NCBI GenBank assembly: GCA_021648025.1
Contig: JAKITO010000012.1
Span: 1-64,000 of the forward strand
Length of the DNA: 64,000 bases
Reading direction: 5' to 3'
Source: Paracoccaceae bacterium
GTDB lineage: Bacteria; Pseudomonadota; Alphaproteobacteria; Rhodobacterales; Rhodobacteraceae
Shown here: positions 18,575 through 25,562 of the stretch, one piece after another
Position numbering within the stretch: the stretch's first letter is position 1
Layout: every line of letters starts with the position of its first letter
Made by a program: the position numbers and the translations under genes
Notes under the pieces: model-generated
What the model was told of the DNA's origin: nothing
The model's database searches: none
The model's input: only the letters and a program-made list of their open reading frames with translations

Positions 18575-18748
18575 ATGGCAACGAACCCACCAAAAGGAGA
18601 CGGACACCGCAAAGGCGCTGTTCGCCAAAGGTCTCAAACCCAAGCGCCAAACGGCAATTGGGTAAAGCGCGACGCTAATACCGGGCGTTTTATGGATCAA
18701 AAAACATCCAGTAAAACGCCTTTCAAAGGCGTCCGAAAAGAAAAGTAA
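18575..18748 (+). CDS. Small basic protein of unknown function (KGDGHRKGAV mini-protein)
   Basis: A 57-residue, strongly basic protein with PPKGDGHRKGAVRQRSQ near the N-terminus, NWVKRDANTGRFMD in the middle and TPFKGVRKEK at the end. The pattern matches a conserved family of tiny uncharacterised proteins that I recall from many phyla, often beside the CHT-terminal mini-protein. No helix-turn-helix or transmembrane segment is seen. It probably depends on translation of the preceding gene, since no good ribosome binding site precedes the ATG. The high charge would allow nucleic-acid binding, but this is speculation. Confidence 0.75.
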   Translation: MATNPPKGDGHRKGAVRQRSQTQAPNGNWVKRDANTGRFMDQKTSSKTPFKGVRKEK

Positions 18749-18752
18749 CAAT

Positions 18753-18777
18753 GCAAAGGGCGGTCACCGCCCTTTGC
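18753..18777 (+). terminator. Hairpin terminator after the mini-gene pair
   Basis: GCAAAGGGCGG and CCGCCCTTTGC form an 11-bp perfect stem with a TCA loop, starting 5 nt after the stop of the second mini-gene. It lacks a proper T-run, so termination strength is uncertain. Confidence 0.6.
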
Positions 18778-18824
18778 TCAGTCACCCAATAGAAACACAT
18801 TTCCGCGAATTCGGAAAAATTTGC

Positions 18825-18932
18825 AAATCCCCCATTTCACCACCGCCGCCGGCTCTCACGCCGCCGCTCTGGCGATCAAGGCGCAGGCCGAAGGCCGAAG
18901 GCGATGTGGATGTGAAGCCGTTGCAGGGGTAA
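18825..18932 (+). pseudogene. carB 3'-end relic (second copy of the direct repeat)
   Basis: The segment reads [23 protein letters not shown], matching the end of CarB, and closes with the same GCAGGGGTAA. About ten substitutions separate it from the 3' end of carB, mostly synonymous (GGT/GGC, TCA/TCT, CAT/CAC, TTG/CTG), plus an extra 7-bp GAAGGCC tandem unit that breaks the frame. The synonymous pattern suggests an orthologous carB end from a related genome rather than a recent copy. It abuts the methyltransferase gene. Confidence 0.8.
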
Positions 18933-19030
18933 ACACACTCTTTAATCCATTGGTACAAAATAGGAACAAATACGCATATTGTGCGTTGAATTCCCACGCA
19001 CTCTATATATGCTGCCCCTCGGAGGGACAC

Positions 19031-20005
19031 ATGCGCCAACTGACGTCAATCGAGTTCTGCGCCGGGGCCGGCGGTCAGGCGCTTGGGCTGGAAACCGCCG
19101 GGTTTCGGCATGACCTTTTGCTGGACAATGACGAACATTGCTGTGCCACCCTGCGATTGAACCGACCCGACTGGAATGTGGTCTGCGCCGACATGCAAAC
19201 GGCCACGGCCCATGAATACGCGGGCATTGACCTGTTTGCCGGCGGGCTGCCCTGCCCGCCGTTTTCGGTGGCTGGCAAACAATTGGGCGAAAAAGACGAA
19301 CGTAACCTGTTTGACGACGCCCTGCGCCTGATCGCTGAAGCCAAACCAAAGTTTGTGCTGATTGAAAACGTCCGGGGCTTCCTTGCGCCAACCTTCGACG
19401 GGTTTCGCAAGAAACTTCGCCGTAAATTCCGCGCGCTGGGTTATGAAATCGAATGGCGCTTGTTCAATGCCTCGGATTTTGGCGTGCCGCAACTGCGCCC
19501 CCGGGTGGCGATTGTCGCGGCACAAAAGGCGTATTGGTCCAATTTCTCGTTTCCCGAAGGCGACGCAACACCCCAAACCGTTGGCGAAACACTGGTCGAC
19601 CTGATGGCGCAAGATGGCTGGAAGGGCGCACGGGCCTGGGCCGCACAGGCAAACACAATTGCGCCGACCATAGTTGGTGGCTCCAAAAAGCACGGCGGCC
19701 CCGATCTTGGGCCGACGCGGGCCCGCAATGCCTGGCTTAAACTTGGGGTGAATGGCAAATCTCTGGCCAATGAACCGCCGCAAAAGGGGGCGACTGAAAT
19801 ACCCCGTCTGACCGCCCGTATGGTCGCCAGATTGCAGGGTTTTCCTGATGCCTGGGCCTTTTCGGGCCGCAAGACAAACGCCTATCGTCAGATTGGCAAC
19901 GCCTTTCCGCCGCCGGTTGCCGCAGCCCTTGGGCTGCAAATTGCCAAAGCGATATATGCGACTGAGGCGACACAGGAAGACCGGTCAAAAATGGCTGCGG
20001 AATAG
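19031..20005 (+). CDS. DNA (cytosine-5)-methyltransferase of a type II restriction-modification system
   Basis: The 324-residue enzyme transfers a methyl group from SAM to C5 of cytosine. Motifs are in order: I FCAGAGGQALGLE (~9-21), IV GGLPCPPFS with catalytic Cys75, VI IENVRG (111-116), VIII QLRPR (154-158), and IX/X ARLQGFPDAWAF...YRQIGNAFPPPVA near the end. The start at 19031 is set by GGAGGG at 19021-19026; the open frame upstream is only the carB relic. The HNH nuclease gene follows after 4 nt. The recognition sequence cannot be read from the protein. Confidence 0.93.
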   Translation: MRQLTSIEFCAGAGGQALGLETAGFRHDLLLDNDEHCCATLRLNRPDWNVVCADMQTATAHEYAGIDLFAGGLPCPPFSVAGKQLGEKDERNLFDDALRLIAEAKPKFVLIENVRGFLAPTFDGFRKKLRRKFRALGYEIEWRLFNASDFGVPQLRPRVAIVAAQKAYWSNFSFPEGDATPQTVGETLVDLMAQDGWKGARAWAAQANTIAPTIVGGSKKHGGPDLGPTRARNAWLKLGVNGKSLANEPPQKGATEIPRLTARMVARLQGFPDAWAFSGRKTNAYRQIGNAFPPPVAAALGLQIAKAIYATEATQEDRSKMAAE

Positions 20006-20009
20006 CAAA

Positions 20010-20576
20010 GTGGCCAAACCCAAAGGGGCTCGCCACAAGCTGAGAGAGCATTTCCTGGCCAATCTGGGGACCATTCTGAACGCGGATGATCTGCGCATTG
20101 TTTCCGGTGGCATCAGCGAATGGGCCCGGCGGGTTCGGGAACTTCGGACCGAAGAAGGCTATCAAATCCTGACCCACAATGATCTGAGCCATCTCAAACC
20201 CGGGCAATACCTGTTGAATGACCCCTCGCCACAACAGGCATATGTGCGCAATATCTCGAAAGAGACGCGCGCCTTCGTGCTTGACCGTGACGGGTTTACC
20301 TGTCAGCAATGTGGCGCCGTCGCAGCCGAGCCGCATCCCTTTGATCCGACCCGTAAAACCCGTCTGCAAATTGGCCATGTGATCGACAAATCGCTTGGTG
20401 GCTCGGATGAGGCATCAAACCTGCGGGCCTTGTGTTCGGTCTGCAACGAAGGGGCGGGCAATCTGACATTGGACCGGCCAACATTGCAAAAGCTGCTGGT
20501 TCAGGTGCGCCGGGCCACCTCGGACGATCAACGCCAGGTGCTGAAGTGGTTGCAGACCAAGTTTCCGAAGTCTTAG
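20010..20576 (+). CDS. HNH endonuclease, probable restriction partner of the adjacent methyltransferase
   Basis: 188 residues from a GTG start at 20010, 4 nt after the methyltransferase stop. The C-terminal half holds a zinc-stabilised HNH/beta-beta-alpha-metal nuclease: CQQC (98-101), RLQIGHVIDKSLGG with catalytic His123, SNLRALC (Asn137) and CSVC (142-145). An N-terminal region of ~85 residues could recognise DNA. The tight pairing with a C5-methyltransferase supports a type II restriction enzyme. A longer frame from 19848 would overlap the methyltransferase and is unlikely. Confidence 0.85.
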   Translation: MAKPKGARHKLREHFLANLGTILNADDLRIVSGGISEWARRVRELRTEEGYQILTHNDLSHLKPGQYLLNDPSPQQAYVRNISKETRAFVLDRDGFTCQQCGAVAAEPHPFDPTRKTRLQIGHVIDKSLGGSDEASNLRALCSVCNEGAGNLTLDRPTLQKLLVQVRRATSDDQRQVLKWLQTKFPKS

Positions 20577-20693
20577 CAATAAACTAGTCGGCCTTTAAGA
20601 CTCACCCTGTAACATTCCCTGCGCGCCGTCTTGACCAACCATGTCTGCCCCGGCCATCTTCCGCCCATTCGTACATAAACAAGGAACCACAAA

Positions 20694-20768
20694 ATGCGCC
20701 TTACCCTGATCTTTCTTTCGCTGCTTGCGCTCTCTGCCTGTGGGGTACCGTTCATTCCATTTATCTGA
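20694..20768 (+). CDS. Tiny lipoprotein (24 residues)
   Basis: The peptide MRLTLIFLSLLALSACGVPFI... has a basic start, a hydrophobic core and an LSAC lipobox, leaving only about nine residues after the lipidated Cys16. AAGGAA lies about 8 nt upstream of the ATG. A hairpin at 20776-20794 follows directly. I recall similar mini-lipoproteins (…ACGVPFVP…) in Rhodobacterales. The function is unknown, perhaps entericidin-like or structural in the envelope. Confidence 0.7.
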   Translation: MRLTLIFLSLLALSACGVPFIPFI

Positions 20769-20775
20769 TCGGATG

Positions 20776-20794
20776 CGGCGGGGTTCCCCCGCCG
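20776..20794 (+). terminator. GC-rich hairpin after the mini-lipoprotein gene
   Basis: CGGCGGGG-TTC-CCCCGCCG forms an 8-bp perfect stem 8 nt after the lipoprotein stop. No T-run follows, so it may act as a terminator or mRNA-stabilising element. Confidence 0.45.
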
Positions 20795-20845
20795 AACCAC
20801 CCAACGCTGGCGTGGCTGGTTGTTGCGCCGTACAGATAGGAACAA

Positions 20846-21490
20846 ATGAGCGAACACATCCAAATTGATATTGTGTCGGACGTGGTCTGTCCGTGGTGTG
20901 TGATCGGCTATCGCCAGCTTGAACAGGCGCTGAGCAAGACCGGCATTAAGGCAAATGTGCAGTGGCATCCATTTGAACTTAACCCCAAAATGCCGCCAGA
21001 AGGCCAGAACCTGCGGGATCATCTGGCGGAAAAATACGGCACCACGCCGCAACAAAGCGTAACCGCGCGCCAACGGTTAAGCGATCTGGGGGCCGACCTT
21101 GGGTTTGTCTTTGATTTCAATGACGATGCCCGCATGGTCAACACGTTTCAGGCACATCAACTGATTGAATGGGCCAGCGATCTGGGCCGCCAGTCTGAGG
21201 TCAAGCTGGCCTTGTTCAAGGCACATTTCAGTGACGCCCGGGATGTGTCGGACATTGACACGTTGGTGGCTATAGCCACTGAAAGTGGTCTGGATGGTGC
21301 GGCCGCCCGGGTGGCACTGACAGGCGAACATTTGGCCTGGAACGTGCGTACCATGCAGCAATTCTGGGTCGAAAAGGGCGTGCGCGGAGTTCCGGCGATG
21401 GTGTTTGACAAACAACATCTGCTAAGTGGGGCCCAGGGGGCAAAGAATTACGCCACATTGCTGCGCCGATTGAACAACGCACGAACGTAG
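20846..21490 (+). CDS. DsbA-family oxidoreductase (FrnE-like)
   Basis: A 214-residue cytoplasmic thioredoxin-fold protein. It begins IDIVSDVVCPWCVIGYRQLE with a CPWC redox motif (~15-18), and contains WHPFELNPKMPPEG, a helical insert with NTFQAHQLIEWA, and the cis-Pro loop GVRGVPAMVF (~185). FrnE-like proteins are disulfide or thiol-handling oxidoreductases; some respond to oxidative stress. There is no signal peptide. Its 3' end overlaps the convergent DUF2306 gene by 43 bp. Confidence 0.88.
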   Translation: MSEHIQIDIVSDVVCPWCVIGYRQLEQALSKTGIKANVQWHPFELNPKMPPEGQNLRDHLAEKYGTTPQQSVTARQRLSDLGADLGFVFDFNDDARMVNTFQAHQLIEWASDLGRQSEVKLALFKAHFSDARDVSDIDTLVAIATESGLDGAAARVALTGEHLAWNVRTMQQFWVEKGVRGVPAMVFDKQHLLSGAQGAKNYATLLRRLNNART

Positions 21491-21933
21491 GCCAGCACCA
21501 TCAACCCGGATACGACCGAAAATCCCAACCAGGGGGCACTGGAAAACAACACATCACTCATGATCCGGCCCGGCACCAGGGTGAACAGACCGGCAATGCC
21601 CAGGGCCTGTATATAAAGCGATTTCATGACGCCGCAATGGCCGACGATATTGCCTGCCCTGACAAAGGTAATGGCCCGCCAGATGGACCAATAGACCAAT
21701 GGGGTCAGCAGATGGATCGGTGAAAACCGCCCAACCAGTCGCAGTTCGGTGATGAAAAGTGCGGAGGTCGCCGCCACCAGCATGGCGCTGATCCAGACAT
21801 AGCCGGTGATCTTGTGCAGCCGGTCCCGCCGACGCCGGAATATCGACAAAGGCCCAAGGATCATCGCCAGGATCGCGGCGGCGGCGTGGACCTGAATGAC
21901 CGGACTGGCCTGCAACAGAGGATCAAGGTTCAT
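21448..21933 (-). CDS. DUF2306 family membrane protein
   Basis: 161 residues with four hydrophobic segments: VHAAAAILAMILGPLSIF (~15-32), GYVWISAMLVAATSALFI, a third around 105-125, and SVVSGLMVLAYVRALF at the end. The signature HAAAAI...RRRRDRLHKITGYVW is typical of DUF2306, in which conserved His residues in or near the membrane might bind heme or metal. The function is unknown. It diverges from the LytTR regulator. Confidence 0.75.
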   Translation of the reverse strand: MNLDPLLQASPVIQVHAAAAILAMILGPLSIFRRRRDRLHKITGYVWISAMLVAATSALFITELRLVGRFSPIHLLTPLVYWSIWRAITFVRAGNIVGHCGVMKSLYIQALGIAGLFTLVPGRIMSDVLFSSAPWLGFSVVSGLMVLAYVRALFNRRSNVA

Positions 21934-22034
21934 CTGGAATTATCCTTCTTGGTATTTCATAGCGACCTTGGCAAGACCCGGATCTCGTGCCATGTTCCTG
22001 CCCGCGCCGGTCGTCACCGGGCAATGGTGAATAC

Positions 22035-22844
22035 GTGAATTCAAGGGGCTTTTTCGCAATCGACACAGTTCAGTCATCCACGCTTCGCAGAATACGAGAC
22101 CATCTGGGCCGCCCTCAGGTGTTGCTGGTCCTTGGTGGGGTGGCGATTGTGCTGGGGATGTCGGGGCCATTTGATACCTACTCTGCAATGCGCCCGGGGC
22201 CGCGGCTGATCTATTGGACGCTGCTTGTCTTTGTGACCTATGCGACCGGTTTTGTGACCTCGGATGCCTTGTTCGAACTGTTGCAAAAGCGGGTTCAAGG
22301 CAGGTGGCCGCGTACTTTTCTTAGCGGTGTTGGCGCTGGCCTCTGCGTTAGCGTTGTGCTGGGGTTTTTCAATTTTCTGGCGTTGGAAAACCCGGAATTT
22401 CCATCGGTCTGGATCGACAATCTGGTGCCTGTCATTGCCATCACTGTCATTGTCACCGCGCTTTTCGAATCCTTACAACCGAACACGCCGATGGCGCAAA
22501 ATCTCTCCAGGCCCGATCTGCTCGACCGTCTGCCATTGGACAAACGTGGAGATCTGGTATCGCTTTCGGTCAGTGATCATTATGTGGACGTAGTCACCAC
22601 AAAGGGCCGCGAGATGTTGTTGATGCGTTTGAGTGACTCGATCCGCGAGACCGCCCTTACCCCCGGCTTACAGGTGCATCGCTCGCATTGGGTGGCCTTG
22701 GATCAGGTGACACAGGCGTGCCGGACAGGGGAAACTGCATTGGTGATCACCAGTGCCGGCGACCAGATACCAGTCAGCCGGACGTATATGGGCAAATTGC
22801 GTAAATCCGGCCTGTTGCCAAATGTTGGGCCTGGCAATGGTTGA
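22035..22844 (+). CDS. Membrane-anchored LytTR DNA-binding regulator
   Basis: From the GTG at 22035 the protein has 269 residues. The N-terminal half has four hydrophobic segments ([29 protein letters not shown], a third around [17 protein letters not shown], and [14 protein letters not shown]). The C-terminal half is a LytTR domain ([28 protein letters not shown]...[15 protein letters not shown]). One-component membrane LytTR regulators probably sense an envelope signal directly. The start is uncertain: an ATG at 21987 is in frame and no clear ribosome binding site was found. The end overlaps lipB by 8 nt. Confidence 0.8.
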   Translation: MNSRGFFAIDTVQSSTLRRIRDHLGRPQVLLVLGGVAIVLGMSGPFDTYSAMRPGPRLIYWTLLVFVTYATGFVTSDALFELLQKRVQGRWPRTFLSGVGAGLCVSVVLGFFNFLALENPEFPSVWIDNLVPVIAITVIVTALFESLQPNTPMAQNLSRPDLLDRLPLDKRGDLVSLSVSDHYVDVVTTKGREMLLMRLSDSIRETALTPGLQVHRSHWVALDQVTQACRTGETALVITSAGDQIPVSRTYMGKLRKSGLLPNVGPGNG

Positions 22845-23493
22845 ATGGATCACCAGCGACGGGTTGACCGGCTACCGTGACGCGTGCCGGTTCATGGAAA
22901 CCCGGGCAGATCTGATTGCCAAAGGCCAGGCGCAAGAATGCATCTGGCTGCTGCAACACCCGCCGTTATATACCGCCGGCACCAGCGCCAGGCCTGCCGA
23001 TCTGATCGACCCGGACCGGTTCGAGGTTCACACCAGCAAACGTGGCGGGCAATATACCTATCACGGGCCCGGCCAGCGGGTGATCTATGTGATGCTGGAC
23101 CTGGGCAAACGTGGCCGCGACGTACGTCGGTTTGTGCAACAGCTTGAGGCCTGGGTGATCGCCACTCTGGATCAGTTCAACGTCACCGGGCACATCCGCG
23201 AAGGCCGGGTTGGTGTCTGGGTTGAACGTCGCGACAAACCGTTGACGGCGCGCGGCACCCCAAGCGAAGATAAAATCGCCGCCATCGGTATTCGCCTGCG
23301 CAAATGGGTAAGTTTTCATGGGATTTCGATCAATCTAGAGCCGGACCTGACGCATTTTTCCGGCATTGTACCCTGTGGCATCACCGAACACGGGGTCACC
23401 AGCCTGGTTGATCTGGGGTTGCCGGTCGGTATGGACGATCTGGACCTCGCCTTGCGACGCACGTTTGACGCGGTGTTTGTACAGGGCAATTGA
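22837..23493 (+). CDS. lipB: Octanoyl-[acyl-carrier-protein]:protein N-octanoyltransferase LipB
   Basis: LipB moves octanoate from ACP to lipoyl domains in lipoate synthesis. The 218-residue protein shows [15 protein letters not shown] (~35), the [21 protein letters not shown] signature (~67-87), the lysine in [18 protein letters not shown] (~145) and [10 protein letters not shown] with the catalytic Cys (~178). Start choice: ATG at 22837 inside the end of the regulator gene, giving an 8-nt overlap and likely coupled translation; ATG 22822 is an alternative. The link between LytTR control and lipoylation is unexplained. Confidence 0.93.
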   Translation: MVEWITSDGLTGYRDACRFMETRADLIAKGQAQECIWLLQHPPLYTAGTSARPADLIDPDRFEVHTSKRGGQYTYHGPGQRVIYVMLDLGKRGRDVRRFVQQLEAWVIATLDQFNVTGHIREGRVGVWVERRDKPLTARGTPSEDKIAAIGIRLRKWVSFHGISINLEPDLTHFSGIVPCGITEHGVTSLVDLGLPVGMDDLDLALRRTFDAVFVQGN

Positions 23494-23503
23494 CAGGCCC
23501 TGT

Positions 23504-25234
23504 TCAAACGCGCCGGTCTTGCCTGCCAAACAACTCTTCTATCGCGTCAAGCACCAGATCCGGGTCCTCGAAGAACACCAACTGCCCGAACTTTTTCAAC
23601 AGTCGGAACTGCACGTCTTTCTGGGTCGAGATGAACAGCCTGAGGCTGGCCTGTGATACCACCGGGTCACGCGCGCCGTGGAAATGGATGATCGGCACGG
23701 GCGATCCGGCGACGCTTTCACTCCAGTCACGCACTACGTAATGCGAATCCGTGGCAAACCCCAAATGCCCCTGCAACACCGAGAACCGATAGCCCGATTG
23801 GACCAAACCGGTAAGCCCCCGTTGCTCCATCATATCGCGGTCATGGCTGCCGGACGGGAACAGCGCCTCCATGAAGCCTTCGATTTCCTTGCTGTCGATC
23901 TGGGATATTCCAGCGCGCAGCACAAACGGCAGCAAGGCAGGCGCATACCGGGCGGTGTATGCCACCAGCCGTTGACGCGGTGCCATGTCGGCCAGTTGGC
24001 TTAACCGCGTCACCGGTGCCACGGCCCCGGCAACCACCATGCCCCCCAGACGCGTGCCCAGTTCAGAACACAGGTGATAGCCATATATCGCCCCGGCCAG
24101 ATTCCCCAAAATGATCGGGCGCTTCAACTTGAAGCGGGTGATCACCTCTTGCACATGGCCCGTGAACAAAGCCAACGCTTGGGCAGGTTTGGCCACCGGG
24201 TCCGACAGCCCGTAACCGGGCCGGATTGGTGCCAGCACCCGAAACCCGCGGTTTTTCAGGTGCTTTTGGGCGACCAAAAGCGGCGAAATGCCGTCCAGCA
24301 TCCCATGCAGGAAAATCACCGGCCGCCCGTTGGCAGGCCCGGTCTGAAACAACTGCATCTCCAGACCGGTGGACATTGTCAGCATCTCATGTGGCAGGGC
24401 GTCGGTGCCATTGCCGGTTCTGACCGCTTTTCGGCCAGTGTCGGCGTTGATCAAAAAGGCCACCAGCCGGATCAGGTCCACCTGACTTGGCGCGCCGGTC
24501 TTGGCCAGTACCGATTTTGACTGATTGCGCACGGTATGCTCTGAACGTCCTGACAATTCGGCGATCTCGCGCAAGGTATACCCGCCCAAAATCGACCGGA
24601 CAATTTCGACTTCGGCCGGGGACAGGGAAAACGACACGACCAGCATCTTTGCTGCCCGTTCACTCCATTGATAATCAAGTGCGTCGATGGTGATGATCTG
24701 ACGCGCCTGACCTGTATCGTCTGTCATCAAAGTGATACGCGCAATCAGATGGCGCGGATGCGCACCTGTAGACAACACCACCGAAGCATCCGACCCTTCC
24801 ACATCCCGGGCCGTTTTTTGCAACCCTTGCAAAAGCTGCGCCGAATTGGCGGTCAGAATTTCACTCAGCGCCTCAAGCCTGTCATTATCATCCAGCACTT
24901 TGGCAGCCGCCGTGCCGGCCGCCAGAATCTGTCCGTTGGGGCGTGCCAGAATTGAGAAACCAGATGATTGGCGCACCTGTTCGTGCAAGTTGCGATGCGG
25001 CACCTTGCGGCCGATCTGTTCCAGAATGTCATAGGCCCGGGTGAAATGCGCCTGCAATTCCGGGTCCAGATCCAGAGTATCGCGCCCATCCTGGCTGGCC
25101 TCAGGGTCTGGTTTCGGACCGGGATCATAAATTGCCAACTGGATGTGTTCGTCCCAGGCATCCATGAAGGCGTCATAAAGATCGGGTTGGATAACCGTTT
25201 CATAGATTGCGGCGATAACCTGATCACGCGACAT
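23504..25234 (-). CDS. LuxR-type HTH regulator fused to a degenerate alpha/beta-hydrolase
   Basis: About 576 residues in three parts. The N-terminal ~200 residues look PAS-like (SGFSILARPNGQILAAGTAAAKVL, DALDYQWSERAAKMLVVSF). A LuxR/GerE helix-turn-helix follows at ~204-259 (LSPAEVEIVRSILGGYTLREIAELSGRSEHTVRNQSKSVLAKTGAPSQVDLIRL). The rest (~286-570) is an alpha/beta-hydrolase with PVIFLHGMLDG. The nucleophile elbow reads IILGNLAGAIYG, with Leu379 where Ser belongs. The acid Asp523 is kept (HGARDP), but the catalytic His position reads Gln551 (KKFGQLVFFEDP). The domain should bind, not cleave, a ligand. I chose ATG 25234; ATG 25345 is possible. Confidence 0.85.
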   Translation of the reverse strand: MSRDQVIAAIYETVIQPDLYDAFMDAWDEHIQLAIYDPGPKPDPEASQDGRDTLDLDPELQAHFTRAYDILEQIGRKVPHRNLHEQVRQSSGFSILARPNGQILAAGTAAAKVLDDNDRLEALSEILTANSAQLLQGLQKTARDVEGSDASVVLSTGAHPRHLIARITLMTDDTGQARQIITIDALDYQWSERAAKMLVVSFSLSPAEVEIVRSILGGYTLREIAELSGRSEHTVRNQSKSVLAKTGAPSQVDLIRLVAFLINADTGRKAVRTGNGTDALPHEMLTMSTGLEMQLFQTGPANGRPVIFLHGMLDGISPLLVAQKHLKNRGFRVLAPIRPGYGLSDPVAKPAQALALFTGHVQEVITRFKLKRPIILGNLAGAIYGYHLCSELGTRLGGMVVAGAVAPVTRLSQLADMAPRQRLVAYTARYAPALLPFVLRAGISQIDSKEIEGFMEALFPSGSHDRDMMEQRGLTGLVQSGYRFSVLQGHLGFATDSHYVVRDWSESVAGSPVPIIHFHGARDPVVSQASLRLFISTQKDVQFRLLKKFGQLVFFEDPDLVLDAIEELFGRQDRRV

Positions 25235-25561
25235 CCCGGACACCCCGGTCTGGCCTGAAGGCGCCGTCTGGTCCCGCCGAGGGTTGTTTGTCGGATTGTC
25301 CGGGATTGTCGGTTTCCTCAATCGAAATCTAATATCTTGGCACATGTGCGCGCATTATTTGGGTATATCCCATGGTTGACCCAACGGAAACAGAGGTTTT
25401 GAACCAAATGGGTCATGCCGCCGTCCCGATCCTGGAGCTACTTGAACCTGCCCTGCGTACAGCTTGCGGCTCTATTTATCGGTATACTGGGTGCCAGATT
25501 TCTCTGGCGCTTAGATTTAAGTATTTAGTACAGCCGCCTTGGGTCCCCCAAGGCGGCTTTT
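25235..25561 (+). other. 327-bp intergenic region with candidate small RNA
   Basis: No supported protein gene lies between the LuxR-hydrolase gene and the CDF exporter gene. The open frame from 25372 shows no recognisable motif and reads through the terminator. The notable content is a + strand terminator with nothing coding upstream of it. Confidence 0.5.
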
Positions 25562-25562
25562 T
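25483..25562 (+). ncRNA. Candidate small RNA ending in a Rho-independent terminator
   Basis: A -10-like TATACT (25483-25488) is followed by a 7-bp hairpin (GTGCCAG at 25491-25497 with CTGGCGC at 25504-25510). A ~20-nt AU-rich single-stranded stretch and a strong terminator come next. No gene precedes it on this strand. The exact 5' end is uncertain, because a -35 box is not clear and the transcript may start further upstream. Confidence 0.4.
25532..25562 (+). terminator. Strong intrinsic terminator without an annotated upstream gene
   Basis: An 11-bp perfect stem (AGCCGCCTTGG / CCAAGGCGGCT) with a 5-nt loop is followed by TTTTT on the + strand. On the minus strand no T-run follows, so it is directed at + strand transcripts. 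It abuts the 3' end of the CDF exporter gene. Confidence 0.8.

Noticed and set aside
18821-19030. 70-codon N-terminal extension of the methyltransferase
   Set aside because: It is the carB relic read in frame; GGAGGG and ATG at 19031 give a standard motif I start.
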